DNA of 32,560 nucleotides from Bordetella parapertussis (GCA_943328975.2 CALQCC020000043.1:1-32560), one strand, 5' to 3'; counted from the stretch's first letter, positions 1 to 9,262 are shown. The notes: a model not told the origin generated them from the letters alone. Numbers and translations: made by a program.

Positions 1-889
1 CGAATGCCAGCAACGGGGCGTAGCGTCCGATCTTGTCGCACAACCATCCGAACGCCGGGGTAGCGAACATCGCAGCTAAGAACACGTAGCTGTTCATCGC
101 GCCGGCTGTTGCCAGGCTGAGCCCGTGTACATGTTGAAAGTACTTGATCGAGAAGGTGCTGCGGAACGCAAGGATGACCGCGTAGAAGAGCACGCACAGG
201 ATGAGCAGGAACCAGTAGGCGGTGCCGAAGCGGAGTAGATCGGCGAGTACGAAGCGCTCGGCTACGCGAGCTGCTCCCGCGCTCGCATGACGGCGATCAA
301 TCCACCAATAGACGATGGCTGCTACGAGCGAAGACGCTGCCACCACCGTTGCGATCACCAGCGGTGGCTGCCAGCCTTGGGCGTAAGCGCCGGCGAACCA
401 GTCGGGCGACATGTCCGCGGAGAACGATCCCGCGCGGCCAATCGCGAGGCTCAAGCCCATGGCGAAGGCGAGGTTACGGCCGGTGAAATACTCCGCGACT
501 GCGGCCAGCGTACTGATGCTAAATGTTTCCGCGCCGATGCCAAACAGCAGACGGCCAGCGGCCATCCCCGTGAAGTTCGGGCTCCATGCGGTGAGCGCGG
601 CACCCGCGAGACACACCGCTGCGGTCCACAGTGTGATGCGAGCCGCGCCGAAACGATCCACAAGCACGCCGCCGACCAGGACCAACACTACGTTCGGCAG
701 ACTGTAGATCGCATTGAGCATGCCGATCTGTGTGTCGCTGAAGCCGCGCTGCAGTTGCAGAAGGTCGGCGACAGGGCCGATGGAATCGTAAACGTAGAAG
801 TTGCCGTATTGCGCCGCTGTCACGAGGACGAAGACGAGCCAGGCGATGTTCCGGCTCTGGGTGGTGCCTTCAGAAGGCATGGAAACCAT
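1..889 (-). CDS. MFS transporter, MFSD1-like, truncated at window edge
   Basis: Open on the minus strand from ATG 889 to the left edge, giving about 296 residues; the C-terminal part lies outside. A second in-frame ATG at 880 is an alternative start. The protein is strongly hydrophobic, with about eight membrane segments visible. After the second helix it has the MFS signature GGVLVDRFG, and a related one, GWLCDKIGRY, near the truncated end. The YGNFYVYD, IYSLPNVVL and GRLLFGIGAE blocks recall, from memory, the eukaryotic MFSD1 family more than sugar or drug MFS groups; MFSD1 is a lysosomal dipeptide transporter. Only 21 bp separate it from the AIM24 gene upstream, so it is probably the last gene of a three-gene unit. 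MFS membership is firm; substrate is inference. Confidence 0.85.
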   Translation of the reverse strand, partial: MVSMPSEGTTQSRNIAWLVFVLVTAAQYGNFYVYDSIGPVADLLQLQRGFSDTQIGMLNAIYSLPNVVLVLVGGVLVDRFGAARITLWTAAVCLAGAALTAWSPNFTGMAAGRLLFGIGAETFSISTLAAVAEYFTGRNLAFAMGLSLAIGRAGSFSADMSPDWFAGAYAQGWQPPLVIATVVAASSLVAAIVYWWIDRRHASAGAARVAERFVLADLLRFGTAYWFLLILCVLFYAVILAFRSTFSIKYFQHVHGLSLATAGAMNSYVFLAAMFATPAFGWLCDKIGRYAPLLAF

Positions 890-910
890 CGCCCGAGTCT
901 AGCATTCTCT

Positions 911-1789
911 CTAGTCTTCGTTGCCGCCGAAGAACCCACCCAACGCGCCGAGCCCGTGGCGTTCATCGCCGCCGCCCCGATAGGGAGCGATCTCTTGTCT
1001 CATCTTGGAGAGCGTCATGCTCTGTATGATGACCCGCCCAGGTCCGCGCAACGTCGCCAAAAAGAATCCTTCGCCGCCGAACAACGCGGTGCGAATTCCA
1101 CCCGCCATTTGAATGTCGTAATCCACGGTCTCCTCGAACGCGACGACCGATCCGGTGTCTACTTGCAACACTTCTCCCGCGGCGAGCTGAAACTCGACAA
1201 AGTCGCCGCCGCCGTGGATGAACACCGTGCCGGGTCCCGTGAGCTTTTCCAGGATGAAGCCTTCGCCGCCGAAGAATCCCGCGCCTAACTTTCGCACCAA
1301 CGCGATGTTGAGCTGGGTTGTAGCTTGCGCTACCAGGAAACTGTCGCGTTGGACGAAGATGCTTTGTCCGCCGACCAAATCAAATGCCTGAATGCGTCCG
1401 GGGTAGCTGCCGGCGAACCCAACTTCTCCCGTGCTGGAGGCGCGGAAATACGTCAGGAACAGCGATTCGCCCATCATCTTGCGCTTCACCGCGCCCAGCA
1501 GTTTCTCGCCAAACGTCTCGCCGCTCATGCGCGTTTCCCAAGAGACTTGCGGTTGTTTGTAGACCATCTTGCCGGCTTCGGCGAACAACTCTTGTCCCGG
1601 CTTCAGTTTGATGCGGATGATCTGTAGGTTGTCGCCTTGAATCGTATACTCCAGCGGTTCGTGGCTAACGGGAACGGGCGCGGCATAATCCGCGGTCTGC
1701 GCCGGGGCGCTTCCCATCTGTGTTCCACAGCGCGTACAAAAACGGGCGGTATCCGCCACCTGACTTCCGCAATTCGTGCAAAACGCCAT
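911..1789 (-). CDS. AIM24/TIGR00266-family protein with N-terminal zinc ribbon
   Basis: 292 residues. The first 22 residues form a zinc ribbon with Cys4, Cys7, Cys18 and Cys21 (CTNC and CTRC). After a short linker, residues about 45-265 match the AIM24/TIGR00266 (DUF124) fold: glycine-rich beta repeats such as GFFGGEGFILEKLTGPG and LFGGEGFFLATLRGPG, and the typical phrases LFAEAGKMVYK and VDTGSVVAFEETVDYD. The tail is glycine-rich. The biochemical role of this family in bacteria is not established; the mitochondrial Aim24 relative affects inner-membrane organisation. The start is fixed by AGGAG upstream of ATG 1789, which overlaps the TAG stop of the nuclease gene upstream (8-bp gap), so the two are very likely translationally coupled. 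Confidence 0.9.
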   Translation of the reverse strand: MAFCTNCGSQVADTARFCTRCGTQMGSAPAQTADYAAPVPVSHEPLEYTIQGDNLQIIRIKLKPGQELFAEAGKMVYKQPQVSWETRMSGETFGEKLLGAVKRKMMGESLFLTYFRASSTGEVGFAGSYPGRIQAFDLVGGQSIFVQRDSFLVAQATTQLNIALVRKLGAGFFGGEGFILEKLTGPGTVFIHGGGDFVEFQLAAGEVLQVDTGSVVAFEETVDYDIQMAGGIRTALFGGEGFFLATLRGPGRVIIQSMTLSKMRQEIAPYRGGGDERHGLGALGGFFGGNED

Positions 1790-1797
1790 GCTCGCTC

Positions 1798-3195
1798 CTA
1801 TGTAAGTTCAAACTCGTCGCCGCGCGACGGTTGTACTGCTTCAATTCCAAACTCGCTGTGGATTCTGTTCGACAACGCCGCGCCCTGACCGGGATCGCCG
1901 TGTACCAGGAAGACCTTCTTCAGTCCCGGCGTGATCGGCCTCATCCATTCGATCAATTCGCCTTGATCCGCGTGCCCGCTCAATTCATCCAGGACCGCGA
2001 CCTCCGCGCGCAGGCGCACCGGTTCGCCGAAGATCGGGACCTCGGCGTGACGTTCCAGGATCTTGCACCCGAGGGTGTTCTCAGCCTGATAGCCAGTGAT
2101 CAAAACCGTATTTCGCGGGTCGGAGATATTGTTACGAAGGTGATGTAGCACGCGTCCTGCTTCACACATGCCGGATGCCGCCAGCACGATGAAGGGTCCA
2201 CGGAGGTCATTCAGTTTCTTTGATTCGTTAGCGTCGCGAACATATGTCAGCCGGCTGAAGCCAAACGGATCGTCGCCGCCAGTCAGGAACTTTCTCGCCT
2301 CTGCGTCATAGCATTCGGGATGTTTGCGGAACACCTCCGTGGCATTGATCGCCAGCGGGCTATCGACGTACACGGGCAGTGATGGCACGCGCTTTTCGTC
2401 CATCAATTGGTGCAGTAACATCACCAATTGCTGCGTTCGACCCACCGCGAAGGCGGGAACAATCAAGCGTCCACCGCGCCGAGCCGTGCGGTTTACAACC
2501 TCCGCAAGTTTGTCCGACGCGTCCGTGATCGTCTGATGAAAGCGATCCCCATACGTGCTCTCCATGATCAAGTAGTCCACTGGCGGCGGGGACTGCGGGT
2601 CGTGCAGGATCGGCAAACCGTGCCGTCCCACGTCGCCGGAGAAACAAAGCTTGAGTCCGTCTGCCTCCATCACGACCGAGGAAGATCCCAGCATGTGGCC
2701 GGCGTCGTAACTCTTGAACTTCACGCCGGGCGCAATATTCTGTTCCTCACCCAGCGGCGCGCTACGAAAGAGCTGGAATGTATTCTCGGCGTCGACCATA
2801 CTGTACAGGGGCGCGCATTCGCGGTCGTCTCGGCCTATCTTCTTGCGATACTCTCGCCGGCGGTTGCAGAACTCGGCGTCTTTCTCTTGGATGAACGCGG
2901 AATCCGCGAGCATCGCCAGACACAAATCGATGGTTGCCGGCGTCGTGTAGATGGGGCCGGAATATCCATTGCGTACAAACGTCGGCAGATTGCCGCTATG
3001 GTCAATGTGTGCGTGAGAAAGGATCACGCCATCGATGCTGGAGACGGGAAACGGAAACTGGCTATTGCGTTCCCAGGCCTCCTGGCGTCGCCCCTGATAC
3101 AAGCCGCAGTCGAATAAGAAACGTTTGCCGGCGGCCTCCACATGATGCATCGATCCCGTTACAGTCTTTGCGGCACCCCAGAAAGTGAGTTTCAT
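1798..3195 (-). CDS. MBL-fold beta-CASP RNA-processing nuclease
   Basis: 465 residues. The metallo-beta-lactamase zinc motif HAHIDH lies at residues 61-66. Further motifs follow in order: CFSGDVGRH (about 185-195), ESTYGDR, the beta-CASP region with VPAFAVGRTQ and SPLAINATEVF, AASGMCEAGR, and a C-terminal RMMBL-type segment with GYQAENTLG and FLVHGDPGQ. This order matches the bacterial/archaeal CPSF-like nuclease group (for example Thermus TTHA0252), which cleaves RNA with two zinc ions in the cytoplasm. Length fits that group (about 430-470). It is the first gene of the minus-strand unit with the AIM24 and MFS genes. No Shine-Dalgarno precedes ATG 3195; a TATAGT box lies 12 nt upstream, and the divergent peptidase starts 20 bp away. 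A natural RNA target cannot be deduced. Confidence 0.93.
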   Translation of the reverse strand: MKLTFWGAAKTVTGSMHHVEAAGKRFLFDCGLYQGRRQEAWERNSQFPFPVSSIDGVILSHAHIDHSGNLPTFVRNGYSGPIYTTPATIDLCLAMLADSAFIQEKDAEFCNRRREYRKKIGRDDRECAPLYSMVDAENTFQLFRSAPLGEEQNIAPGVKFKSYDAGHMLGSSSVVMEADGLKLCFSGDVGRHGLPILHDPQSPPPVDYLIMESTYGDRFHQTITDASDKLAEVVNRTARRGGRLIVPAFAVGRTQQLVMLLHQLMDEKRVPSLPVYVDSPLAINATEVFRKHPECYDAEARKFLTGGDDPFGFSRLTYVRDANESKKLNDLRGPFIVLAASGMCEAGRVLHHLRNNISDPRNTVLITGYQAENTLGCKILERHAEVPIFGEPVRLRAEVAVLDELSGHADQGELIEWMRPITPGLKKVFLVHGDPGQGAALSNRIHSEFGIEAVQPSRGDEFELT

Positions 3196-3215
3196 TGGAC
3201 TACAATCACTATACG
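3196..3215. promoter_or_regulatory. 20-bp divergent intergenic with interlocked -10 boxes
   Basis: The whole space between ATG 3195 (minus) and ATG 3216 (plus) is 20 bp. It holds TACAAT on the plus strand at 3201-3206 (9 nt before the plus start) and TATAGT on the minus strand at 3213-3208 (12 nt before the minus start). No Shine-Dalgarno is visible for either gene. Any -35 element must lie inside the opposite coding region; I see no good TTGACA there. Confidence 0.45.
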
Positions 3216-5372
3216 ATGCGCGCCTCGCTCTTGTTCCTGCTAACTGTTGCCACCGCCTTTGCCCAGAAGAAGCCCGTCACGCTGCAAGCTCTGGAGGAGG
3301 TTGCGGGGCTAACGCCCACGGGTGCGCGTGGTGGTCCCGTGGCATGGTCGCCCGACGGCACGCGGTTCCTGTATCGACAGGGCACCAAACTAATGAAGTT
3401 CGAGGCCGCCACTCAAACGTCAACGGAATTGCTCGACGCAGCCACTCTTCCGGCGGCAAAGGACACGCCACTCCAAGCGCCTCAGCCCTTTGAATGGGAA
3501 AATCGTCGCGTCACCGAATCGCCCGTTCAGTGGTCCAGCAAGGGAGACAAAATCCTATACGCGACCGGCGGCGAAATGTTCCTCATCGACGCAAACACCG
3601 GCTCCCCCACGCGTCTGCCCGTTTCTTCAGCGCGCGATCCGAAGTTCTCGCCGGATGGCAAGATGGTCGCGTTCCGGCAAGATTGGGACCTGTACACGCT
3701 CGATCTTGATTCCAACAAGCGGCAGCGCCTCACGAGCAACGGAAGCTTGACGCTGCGCAATGGGGGCGTGGATTGGGTCTACCCGGAAGAGCTCGATCTT
3801 GGGACGGCCTACTGGTGGTCGCCTGACTCGAAGTCCATCGCGTATCTCCGCTTCGATCTCAGTGGCGAGCCCATTTATCCCCACGCCGACTTGCGCCGCG
3901 AACGCGCTCTCGCCGAACCCCAGCGCTATCCGCAAGCAGGCGAGCGCAATCCCGACGTCCGGCTAGGCGTTGTCTCCGCAAGAGGCGGCTCTACACGTTG
4001 GTTCGACGCCGGCAATATGGTCTGGGAGTATTTGATCGCGCGTGTGACGTGGACGCCTGACTCAAAGAAACTCTACGTCGTCCGTCCCAATCGTGTGCAG
4101 AGCCGACTGGAACTACTGGCTTACGATGTCGAATCGCGCAAAACGGCAAAGGTTCTCGAAGAGTCGGACCTCTATTGGGTCAACGTAGAAGGCGAGCCGC
4201 GGTTCGTGAAGGAGGGCTCGCAATTCTTGTGGCTCAGTGAGCGCGACGGGTTCCGTCATATTTACGTCTACTCCGCTGATGCCAAGTTGATCCGCCAGCT
4301 TACGAGCGGACCCTGGGAGGTTACCTCCATCGATGGCGTTGACGAGGCCACTGGCGTTGTCTACTACACGTCCAGCGAGCCCAGTCCGCTTGAGCGCCAC
4401 GCTTATATGATTGGTCTCGATGGTCAAGGAAAGCGCCAGCTCAGTTCTGGAGCCGGTACCCACACGGTCACACTGGGACCCAAGGGCAATTACTTCTTGC
4501 ACACGTATTCCTCCACTGCCTCACCGTCGCGCGTAACGCTCCATACCGGGGACGGCCGGGAGTTGGCCGTGTATCGTGAATCCGATCGCCGTGTGCCAGA
4601 CCAATACAACATTCTGCCCACCGAAGTTTCCAGCTTTCGCGGTCCTGACGGGACAATGTTGCACGCCCGTCTCATCCGGCCAGCGAGCTTCGATCCTGCG
4701 AAGAAATATCCCGCAGTGGTTCTCGTTTACGGAGGACCTGGAGCGCAGGGTGTACGCAACGCCTGGCTCGGCGCGGACTTCGATCAAGTCCTGGCGAATG
4801 CGGGCTTCGTTGTCTGGCAAGTGGATAACCGAGGCTCGGCTGGTCGCGGACATGCGTTTGAGGCGCCAGTATTTCGTAACTTTGGCCCCACCGAACTGGC
4901 CGACCAAGTGGCCGGAGTGCAGCATCTTGTTTCGCTCGGCTTTGTCGATCCTGCACGCGTTGGCGTGCGCGGCTGGAGCTACGGCGGATTTATGACGTTG
5001 AACGCTCTGCTTAATGCGCCGAATACATTTCGTGCTGGAGCCGCCGGAGCCCCCGTGACGGACTGGCGCACCTACGATACGATCTACACCGAACGCTACA
5101 TGGGCTTGCCGGAAAAGAACGCGGATGGCTACAAGAATACGGCCCTGCCGCAGCGCGCCGCGAACCTCAAAGGCAGCCTGATGATCCTGCATAACTACGA
5201 GGATGACAACGTGCTCTTCCAGAACTCGCTGCAGATGATCGATGCGCTAGAGCGGGCAGGGAAGCAGTTCGATTTGGTGCTCTATACGCAGAAAGCGCAC
5301 GGCGTCACCGGACCCGAAGCCCAGCACGTGAACGCTGCGATGCTCGGCTTCTTTGAACGCAATCTAAAGTAA
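3216..5372 (+). CDS. Exported dipeptidyl peptidase IV-like S9 serine peptidase
   Basis: 718 residues from ATG 3216. A start further upstream would use TTG 3195, which abuts the divergent gene and adds seven residues before an obvious signal peptide (MRASLLFLLTVATAFAQ), so I chose 3216. The N-terminal part is a DPP IV beta-propeller that contains DWVYPEEL (residues 186-193); E191 and E192 align with the glutamate pair that holds the substrate amino terminus in DPP IV. The C-terminal alpha/beta-hydrolase domain has VYGGPGAQG, the nucleophile motif GWSYGGF with Ser588, Asp664 in EDDNVLFQNS, and His695 in KAHGVTG, so the triad is complete. Expected role: release of dipeptides from peptide N-termini in the periplasm or outside the cell. 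Its 3' end is 4 bp from the convergent metalloprotease gene. Confidence 0.94.
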   Translation: MRASLLFLLTVATAFAQKKPVTLQALEEVAGLTPTGARGGPVAWSPDGTRFLYRQGTKLMKFEAATQTSTELLDAATLPAAKDTPLQAPQPFEWENRRVTESPVQWSSKGDKILYATGGEMFLIDANTGSPTRLPVSSARDPKFSPDGKMVAFRQDWDLYTLDLDSNKRQRLTSNGSLTLRNGGVDWVYPEELDLGTAYWWSPDSKSIAYLRFDLSGEPIYPHADLRRERALAEPQRYPQAGERNPDVRLGVVSARGGSTRWFDAGNMVWEYLIARVTWTPDSKKLYVVRPNRVQSRLELLAYDVESRKTAKVLEESDLYWVNVEGEPRFVKEGSQFLWLSERDGFRHIYVYSADAKLIRQLTSGPWEVTSIDGVDEATGVVYYTSSEPSPLERHAYMIGLDGQGKRQLSSGAGTHTVTLGPKGNYFLHTYSSTASPSRVTLHTGDGRELAVYRESDRRVPDQYNILPTEVSSFRGPDGTMLHARLIRPASFDPAKKYPAVVLVYGGPGAQGVRNAWLGADFDQVLANAGFVVWQVDNRGSAGRGHAFEAPVFRNFGPTELADQVAGVQHLVSLGFVDPARVGVRGWSYGGFMTLNALLNAPNTFRAGAAGAPVTDWRTYDTIYTERYMGLPEKNADGYKNTALPQRAANLKGSLMILHNYEDDNVLFQNSLQMIDALERAGKQFDLVLYTQKAHGVTGPEAQHVNAAMLGFFERNLK

Positions 5373-5376
5373 CGCG

Positions 5377-7980
5377 CTATTCGATTACAACTGCATAGTC
5401 GGTCCAGCAGAATTCGTCGAGACTCGCTGGATTCGGCAAGGGCTGGGCTTGGGGCGGATTCGCCTGTTGATACTTGGGATCGAGGATCTTCGCGATCTCG
5501 TCGCGCATGTCTTCCAGGTGTAGACGCGTTTCCCGATCCGCAGTGCGGAGCAGTGCCGCTTTCGTTGTGGCAGCGATGGATTGCAGTTCGCCACGCAGCA
5601 TGGGCCGCTGATCATCGGTCGCGCGCTGGTTTCCGTTGAGACGCGTCGCCACCAAGTCCAGATATGCCCGTTGCAGGTTGCGCCGGTAGGCATCGATCTT
5701 CACGCGCGTCTGTGAAAGCTCGCCAAAGATACCTTGTCTCACGTCGGCTAGAAATTCTGTTGGAGTGTACGCGGCTGGTCCGTCCACTGCCTCTTGCTCC
5801 ACCAGTCGTGCGAAGCGCGGAGCCGACATCACGTTGGTCAACACTCGCAACTGCGCCGCGCGAATCCGAGCCATCGTTCCTGCCGGTTCGATGCGACGCA
5901 ACAACTCCGGCTTGAGGAACATCGCTGGAGTTTTGAACGCCTGTTCATTCAGGAACTTTACCGCTTCCTTCTGCCGAGCCTTCGGCACTGACGTAAAGCG
6001 CACGCCTGTCTGGCCACCATGTTTGTCCTGCGAATCCGAGCCGCCGATGATGGCTGCCACGTGATTCAATTCCGTGGACCATTGCCCCAGCGCGCGCCCA
6101 TAGACTTGCTCCAAGTCAGACCAGTCTTCGCCTTCGTGCGTGGTGGCCGCGAGTAGGTTGTCCATCGCCCGAGCCAGATTCTTCAAGCCCAGGCCCGTCG
6201 CCAATACGGCGTTGCTGTCGCCCACGGCTTCGGTGTTCTCTCCCGGATCGGCTCCATCGGCCCCTTCCGTCGAGAATCGTAACCACGGGGTGGCGTCCTG
6301 CTCCCGAGCCCACGCGTTCAGCACTTTCGTTTCTTCATCCGAAGACTTTGCTTCGGGAATAGGCGCGTAGCCCCAGTGAATCGAATACTTGTCATACGGT
6401 CCGATACCCGGAATCAGCAGCTTCGGATCGATCTTGTCTTCCGGCTGCACCAAGTAGTCGAAGCGCGCGTAGTCCATGATGGTCGGCGAGAAGCCCATCG
6501 TCTTCAGCCATTCGGGATCGCGCAATTTCTCCGCCGGGTAATTCGCGCTCGCCTTCATATTGTGTTGCAGACCCAGCGTGTGACCCACTTCGTGCGCTGC
6601 CACAAACTGGAGCAGTTCGCCCATCAAATCGTCCGGCAGCGGGAGCTTGCTTGCACGCGGGTCCAGCGGACCTACTTGAAGGAAATACCAGTCGCGCACC
6701 AGGTTCATGACGTTGTGATAGAACTGAATGTCCGCGTCCAGGATCTCACCCGTGCGCGGGTCTGAGATGTGTGGACCGCTGGCGTTCTCGGTGGTCGAAG
6801 GCAGCCAGCGAATCACCGAATAACGGGCGTCCTCCGCGCTCCAGTTGGGATCTTCTTCGGCGGATGGAGCCTCTTTCGCGAGAATCGCATTCTTGAAGCC
6901 TGCTGCTTCAAACGCTGGTTGCCAGCTCTCAATGCCTTTCTTGATGTAGGGAATCCAGGCCTTCGGCGTCGCCGGGTCCACGTAGTAGACGATCGGCTTC
7001 ACAGGTTCTGAAATCGCAGCCGCCGGATCTTTCTTCTCCAATCTCCAGCGAGCAATGAACGTGCGTTTTTCCGCGCGATGCTCCGGCCGGCTGAAATCGA
7101 TGTTCGACGTGGAGAAGTAGCCAACTCGAGAATCCGCCAAGCGAGCCTTCATCGGCTCCTCCGGAAGCTTGACCATACTGAAGTGCATCGTCACCGTGCC
7201 CGACCCCGGCTGCATCACTTGTTGCTGGGCACCGCCTCGACCACCGCCGTTGCCGTCCACAGGATTCGTATAGGTCTGCGTTGCTTCCGCTTCAATGTTC
7301 GTTGGATAGGCCGTGATCTTGTCGATGAACGTGCGCTGGTTGTCCATGCCACGTCCGCGTACTGTATTGCGTCCGCTCATCTCGGGAACATCGGTGGTGA
7401 ACAAGCGGCTCACCTCGATGACAGGAGCCTCGTCTTTACCGAACGCCTCAATGTTGAACGCCATCAGGATCGCCGGAGTATTCGCGTTCTGCACGGCCTT
7501 CGCGATCTCAGACTTTGGATCGGCCGTGATGTCGAAGTTGATGTTGCGCAGGAACACGCGATTCTCGCGCCGTTCCCAGCGAACCACCAAGGCATCCACA
7601 ACCCGCCCGCCGTAGCCGGCACCGATGGTGTTACGTGCGATTTGCCCTTCCAGGAGAAAATCCTTGCCCAACTCCGAAACCGGAATCTCGTAGTAGTAAC
7701 AGGTGCTGATGTGGTGCACCTTGAAGATGCCTTCCTGCGTCTTCACGTCCGCCCGGATCACGACGTCGTAAGCGCGTGGCGCCGCGGCCGTGCAGGGAGG
7801 CGTTGCCGCCGCTCCGCCACCCCGACCGTTGCCGCCAGGCGCCGGCTTCGCAGGTTCCGCTGCGGGCGCAGGCGTGGGTGCGGGGGCCGGAGTCTCGGGC
7901 GCAGGCGCGGGCGCGGGTTCGTCTTGAGCGTGCAGTACGGGCACCAGGAGCAGCGCAGCAGCCAGCAACAAATGTTTCAC
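5377..7980 (-). CDS. Exported zinc-dependent Met-zincin (DUF5117/DUF4953-type)
   Basis: 867 residues from GTG 7980. GGAGG at 7990-7986 lies 5 nt upstream of this GTG and decides the start; a longer reading from TTG 7992 would put the Shine-Dalgarno inside the gene. A signal peptide (MKHLLLAAALLLVPVLHAQ) is followed by a Pro/Ala-rich linker and a Gly-rich stretch, roughly residues 20-60. Residues 463-473 are HEVGHTLGLQH, the HExxHxxGxxH zinc site with Glu464 as base; the Met-turn candidate is TIMDYARF downstream. The upstream beta-rich region with YYEIPVSELGKDFLL resembles DUF5117, and the C-terminal half resembles the DUF4953 Met-zincin domain. These families are common in Acidobacteriota and Bacteroidota, and their substrates are unknown. 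Probably periplasmic or secreted. Confidence 0.93.
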   Translation of the reverse strand: MKHLLLAAALLLVPVLHAQDEPAPAPAPETPAPAPTPAPAAEPAKPAPGGNGRGGGAAATPPCTAAAPRAYDVVIRADVKTQEGIFKVHHISTCYYYEIPVSELGKDFLLEGQIARNTIGAGYGGRVVDALVVRWERRENRVFLRNINFDITADPKSEIAKAVQNANTPAILMAFNIEAFGKDEAPVIEVSRLFTTDVPEMSGRNTVRGRGMDNQRTFIDKITAYPTNIEAEATQTYTNPVDGNGGGRGGAQQQVMQPGSGTVTMHFSMVKLPEEPMKARLADSRVGYFSTSNIDFSRPEHRAEKRTFIARWRLEKKDPAAAISEPVKPIVYYVDPATPKAWIPYIKKGIESWQPAFEAAGFKNAILAKEAPSAEEDPNWSAEDARYSVIRWLPSTTENASGPHISDPRTGEILDADIQFYHNVMNLVRDWYFLQVGPLDPRASKLPLPDDLMGELLQFVAAHEVGHTLGLQHNMKASANYPAEKLRDPEWLKTMGFSPTIMDYARFDYLVQPEDKIDPKLLIPGIGPYDKYSIHWGYAPIPEAKSSDEETKVLNAWAREQDATPWLRFSTEGADGADPGENTEAVGDSNAVLATGLGLKNLARAMDNLLAATTHEGEDWSDLEQVYGRALGQWSTELNHVAAIIGGSDSQDKHGGQTGVRFTSVPKARQKEAVKFLNEQAFKTPAMFLKPELLRRIEPAGTMARIRAAQLRVLTNVMSAPRFARLVEQEAVDGPAAYTPTEFLADVRQGIFGELSQTRVKIDAYRRNLQRAYLDLVATRLNGNQRATDDQRPMLRGELQSIAATTKAALLRTADRETRLHLEDMRDEIAKILDPKYQQANPPQAQPLPNPASLDEFCWTDYAVVIE

Positions 7981-8058
7981 GAACACCTCCAAGAATCGGC
8001 AGTCACCAAAGTGGTGCCTTTATGATCGGTCATTTTATCAACTTGTTACAGTGAATAC
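7981..8058. promoter_or_regulatory. Divergent promoter region with small dyad
   Basis: 78 bp between the Met-zincin (minus) and the dipeptidase (plus). It contains GGAGG for the minus gene (7990-7986), a dyad CACCA-N3-TGGTG at 8004-8016, a minus-strand TAAAAT at 8037-8032, and a plus-strand TACAGT at 8047-8052, only 6 nt before ATG 8059. The dyad could be a repressor site or a small leader hairpin of the minus gene. No convincing -35 was found. Confidence 0.35.
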
Positions 8059-9261
8059 ATGAAGACCCGGATCCTGGCCCTATGCGTCACCGCTCTCTTT
8101 CTATCCGGCCAGACCCGAACGGTCACGGATGCCGAGGTCCAACGCGTCCATCGCTCGGTCCTTCTGATCGATACCCATAATGATGTTCCCTGGCGGGTTG
8201 TGGACGGTTTTGATTTCGGGTCGAAGACCGGCGAGTGGCATACGGATTTGACGCGGCTGAAGGCTGGAGGTTTGGGCGCCGTCTTTTTCGTCGCCTACGT
8301 CTCGGGCGATTACGTGGAAGGAAACCGCGCCGCCCATCGCACCTTGCAGTTGATTGACACGATTCGGCACGACATCATTGGGCGCTTCCCCAACGATTTC
8401 GCTCTGGCCACCAGCGCCCGCGAAATCGAGCAAGTCCGCAAGGACGGAAAGATTGCAGCGCTGATCGGGATCGAAGGCGGGCATGCGATTGAAGACGACC
8501 TGGGGCTGCTGCGCCAATATTACAACCTCGGCGCGCGCTACATGACGCTGACGCATACCAACACCAACAACTGGGCCGATTCATCGGGTGACGCTACAAA
8601 GACGGGCGTGAAACATCACGATGGACTCTCGGATATGGGCAAGCAAGTGGTCCGGGAAATGAACCGGCTCGGGATGATGGTGGATATTTCCCACACTTCT
8701 GACGCGACGTTTGAAGACGCGCTAGCCGTGAGTACTGCCCCGATCATCGCGTCACACTCCTCCTGCCGCGCGCTTGCCAACCATCCCCGCAATCTGACCG
8801 ACGCGATGATCGTCGCTCTCGCGAAGAAGGGTGGAGTGGTCCAAATCAACTTCAACTGTAACTTCCTGTCGGAGAAGTTCCGCGCCGCGCAGGCCGCCGA
8901 GGAACCCCGACTGGAGGCGCGCTTCAAGCAAGTGACGGCGGGAAAGAAGATGAGCGAGGCTGAAATAGATGGCACCTACCAGCGTCTTCGTTTAGAGATG
9001 AACCTGACGCGCGCCAGCTTATCCGATGTGGTGGACCACATCGACCATGTCCGCAAGATCGCTGGGATCGACGCTATTGGCATCGGCAGCGATTTCAATG
9101 GCATCACGTGCGCTCCGCAGGGCCTGGACGATGTCTCCAAGTTCCCCAACCTCACCCGCGCGCTGCTGGAGCGCGGTTACTCCGAAGCGGACATTCGAAA
9201 GATCTACGGCGGAAACTTTCTCCGCGTGATGCGAGCGGTAGAAACCGCGGCAGGGAAATAG
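8059..9261 (+). CDS. Membrane dipeptidase (peptidase M19, renal dipeptidase-like)
   Basis: 400 residues, the usual length for exported M19 enzymes. A short signal peptide covers residues 1-18. The dinuclear zinc ligands of the amidohydrolase fold are all visible: His40 and Asp42 in IDTHNDVPW, the bridging Glu139 in GIEGGHAIED, His212 in DISHTSD and His233 in ASHSSCRAL, with Asp345 in IGIGSDFNG as the conserved active-site aspartate. The family hydrolyses dipeptides, including some with D-residues. No Shine-Dalgarno precedes ATG 8059; TACAGT ends 6 nt upstream, so the mRNA may begin at the start codon. The lipoprotein gene follows after one base, so they are probably co-transcribed. Together with the neighbouring DPP IV-like enzyme, it could finish the breakdown of released dipeptides to amino acids. 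Confidence 0.95.
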   Translation: MKTRILALCVTALFLSGQTRTVTDAEVQRVHRSVLLIDTHNDVPWRVVDGFDFGSKTGEWHTDLTRLKAGGLGAVFFVAYVSGDYVEGNRAAHRTLQLIDTIRHDIIGRFPNDFALATSAREIEQVRKDGKIAALIGIEGGHAIEDDLGLLRQYYNLGARYMTLTHTNTNNWADSSGDATKTGVKHHDGLSDMGKQVVREMNRLGMMVDISHTSDATFEDALAVSTAPIIASHSSCRALANHPRNLTDAMIVALAKKGGVVQINFNCNFLSEKFRAAQAAEEPRLEARFKQVTAGKKMSEAEIDGTYQRLRLEMNLTRASLSDVVDHIDHVRKIAGIDAIGIGSDFNGITCAPQGLDDVSKFPNLTRALLERGYSEADIRKIYGGNFLRVMRAVETAAGK

Positions 9262-9262
9262 T

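Noticed and set aside
287-1288. Long plus-strand open frame of 333 codons over the MFS and AIM24 genes
   Set aside because: It is antisense to two recognisable proteins and its translation is rich in Arg, His and Glu with no domain; a GC-driven shadow.
8004-8016. Riboswitch in the Met-zincin leader
   Set aside because: Only a 5-bp dyad is visible in a 78-bp gap; no known riboswitch core was recognised.
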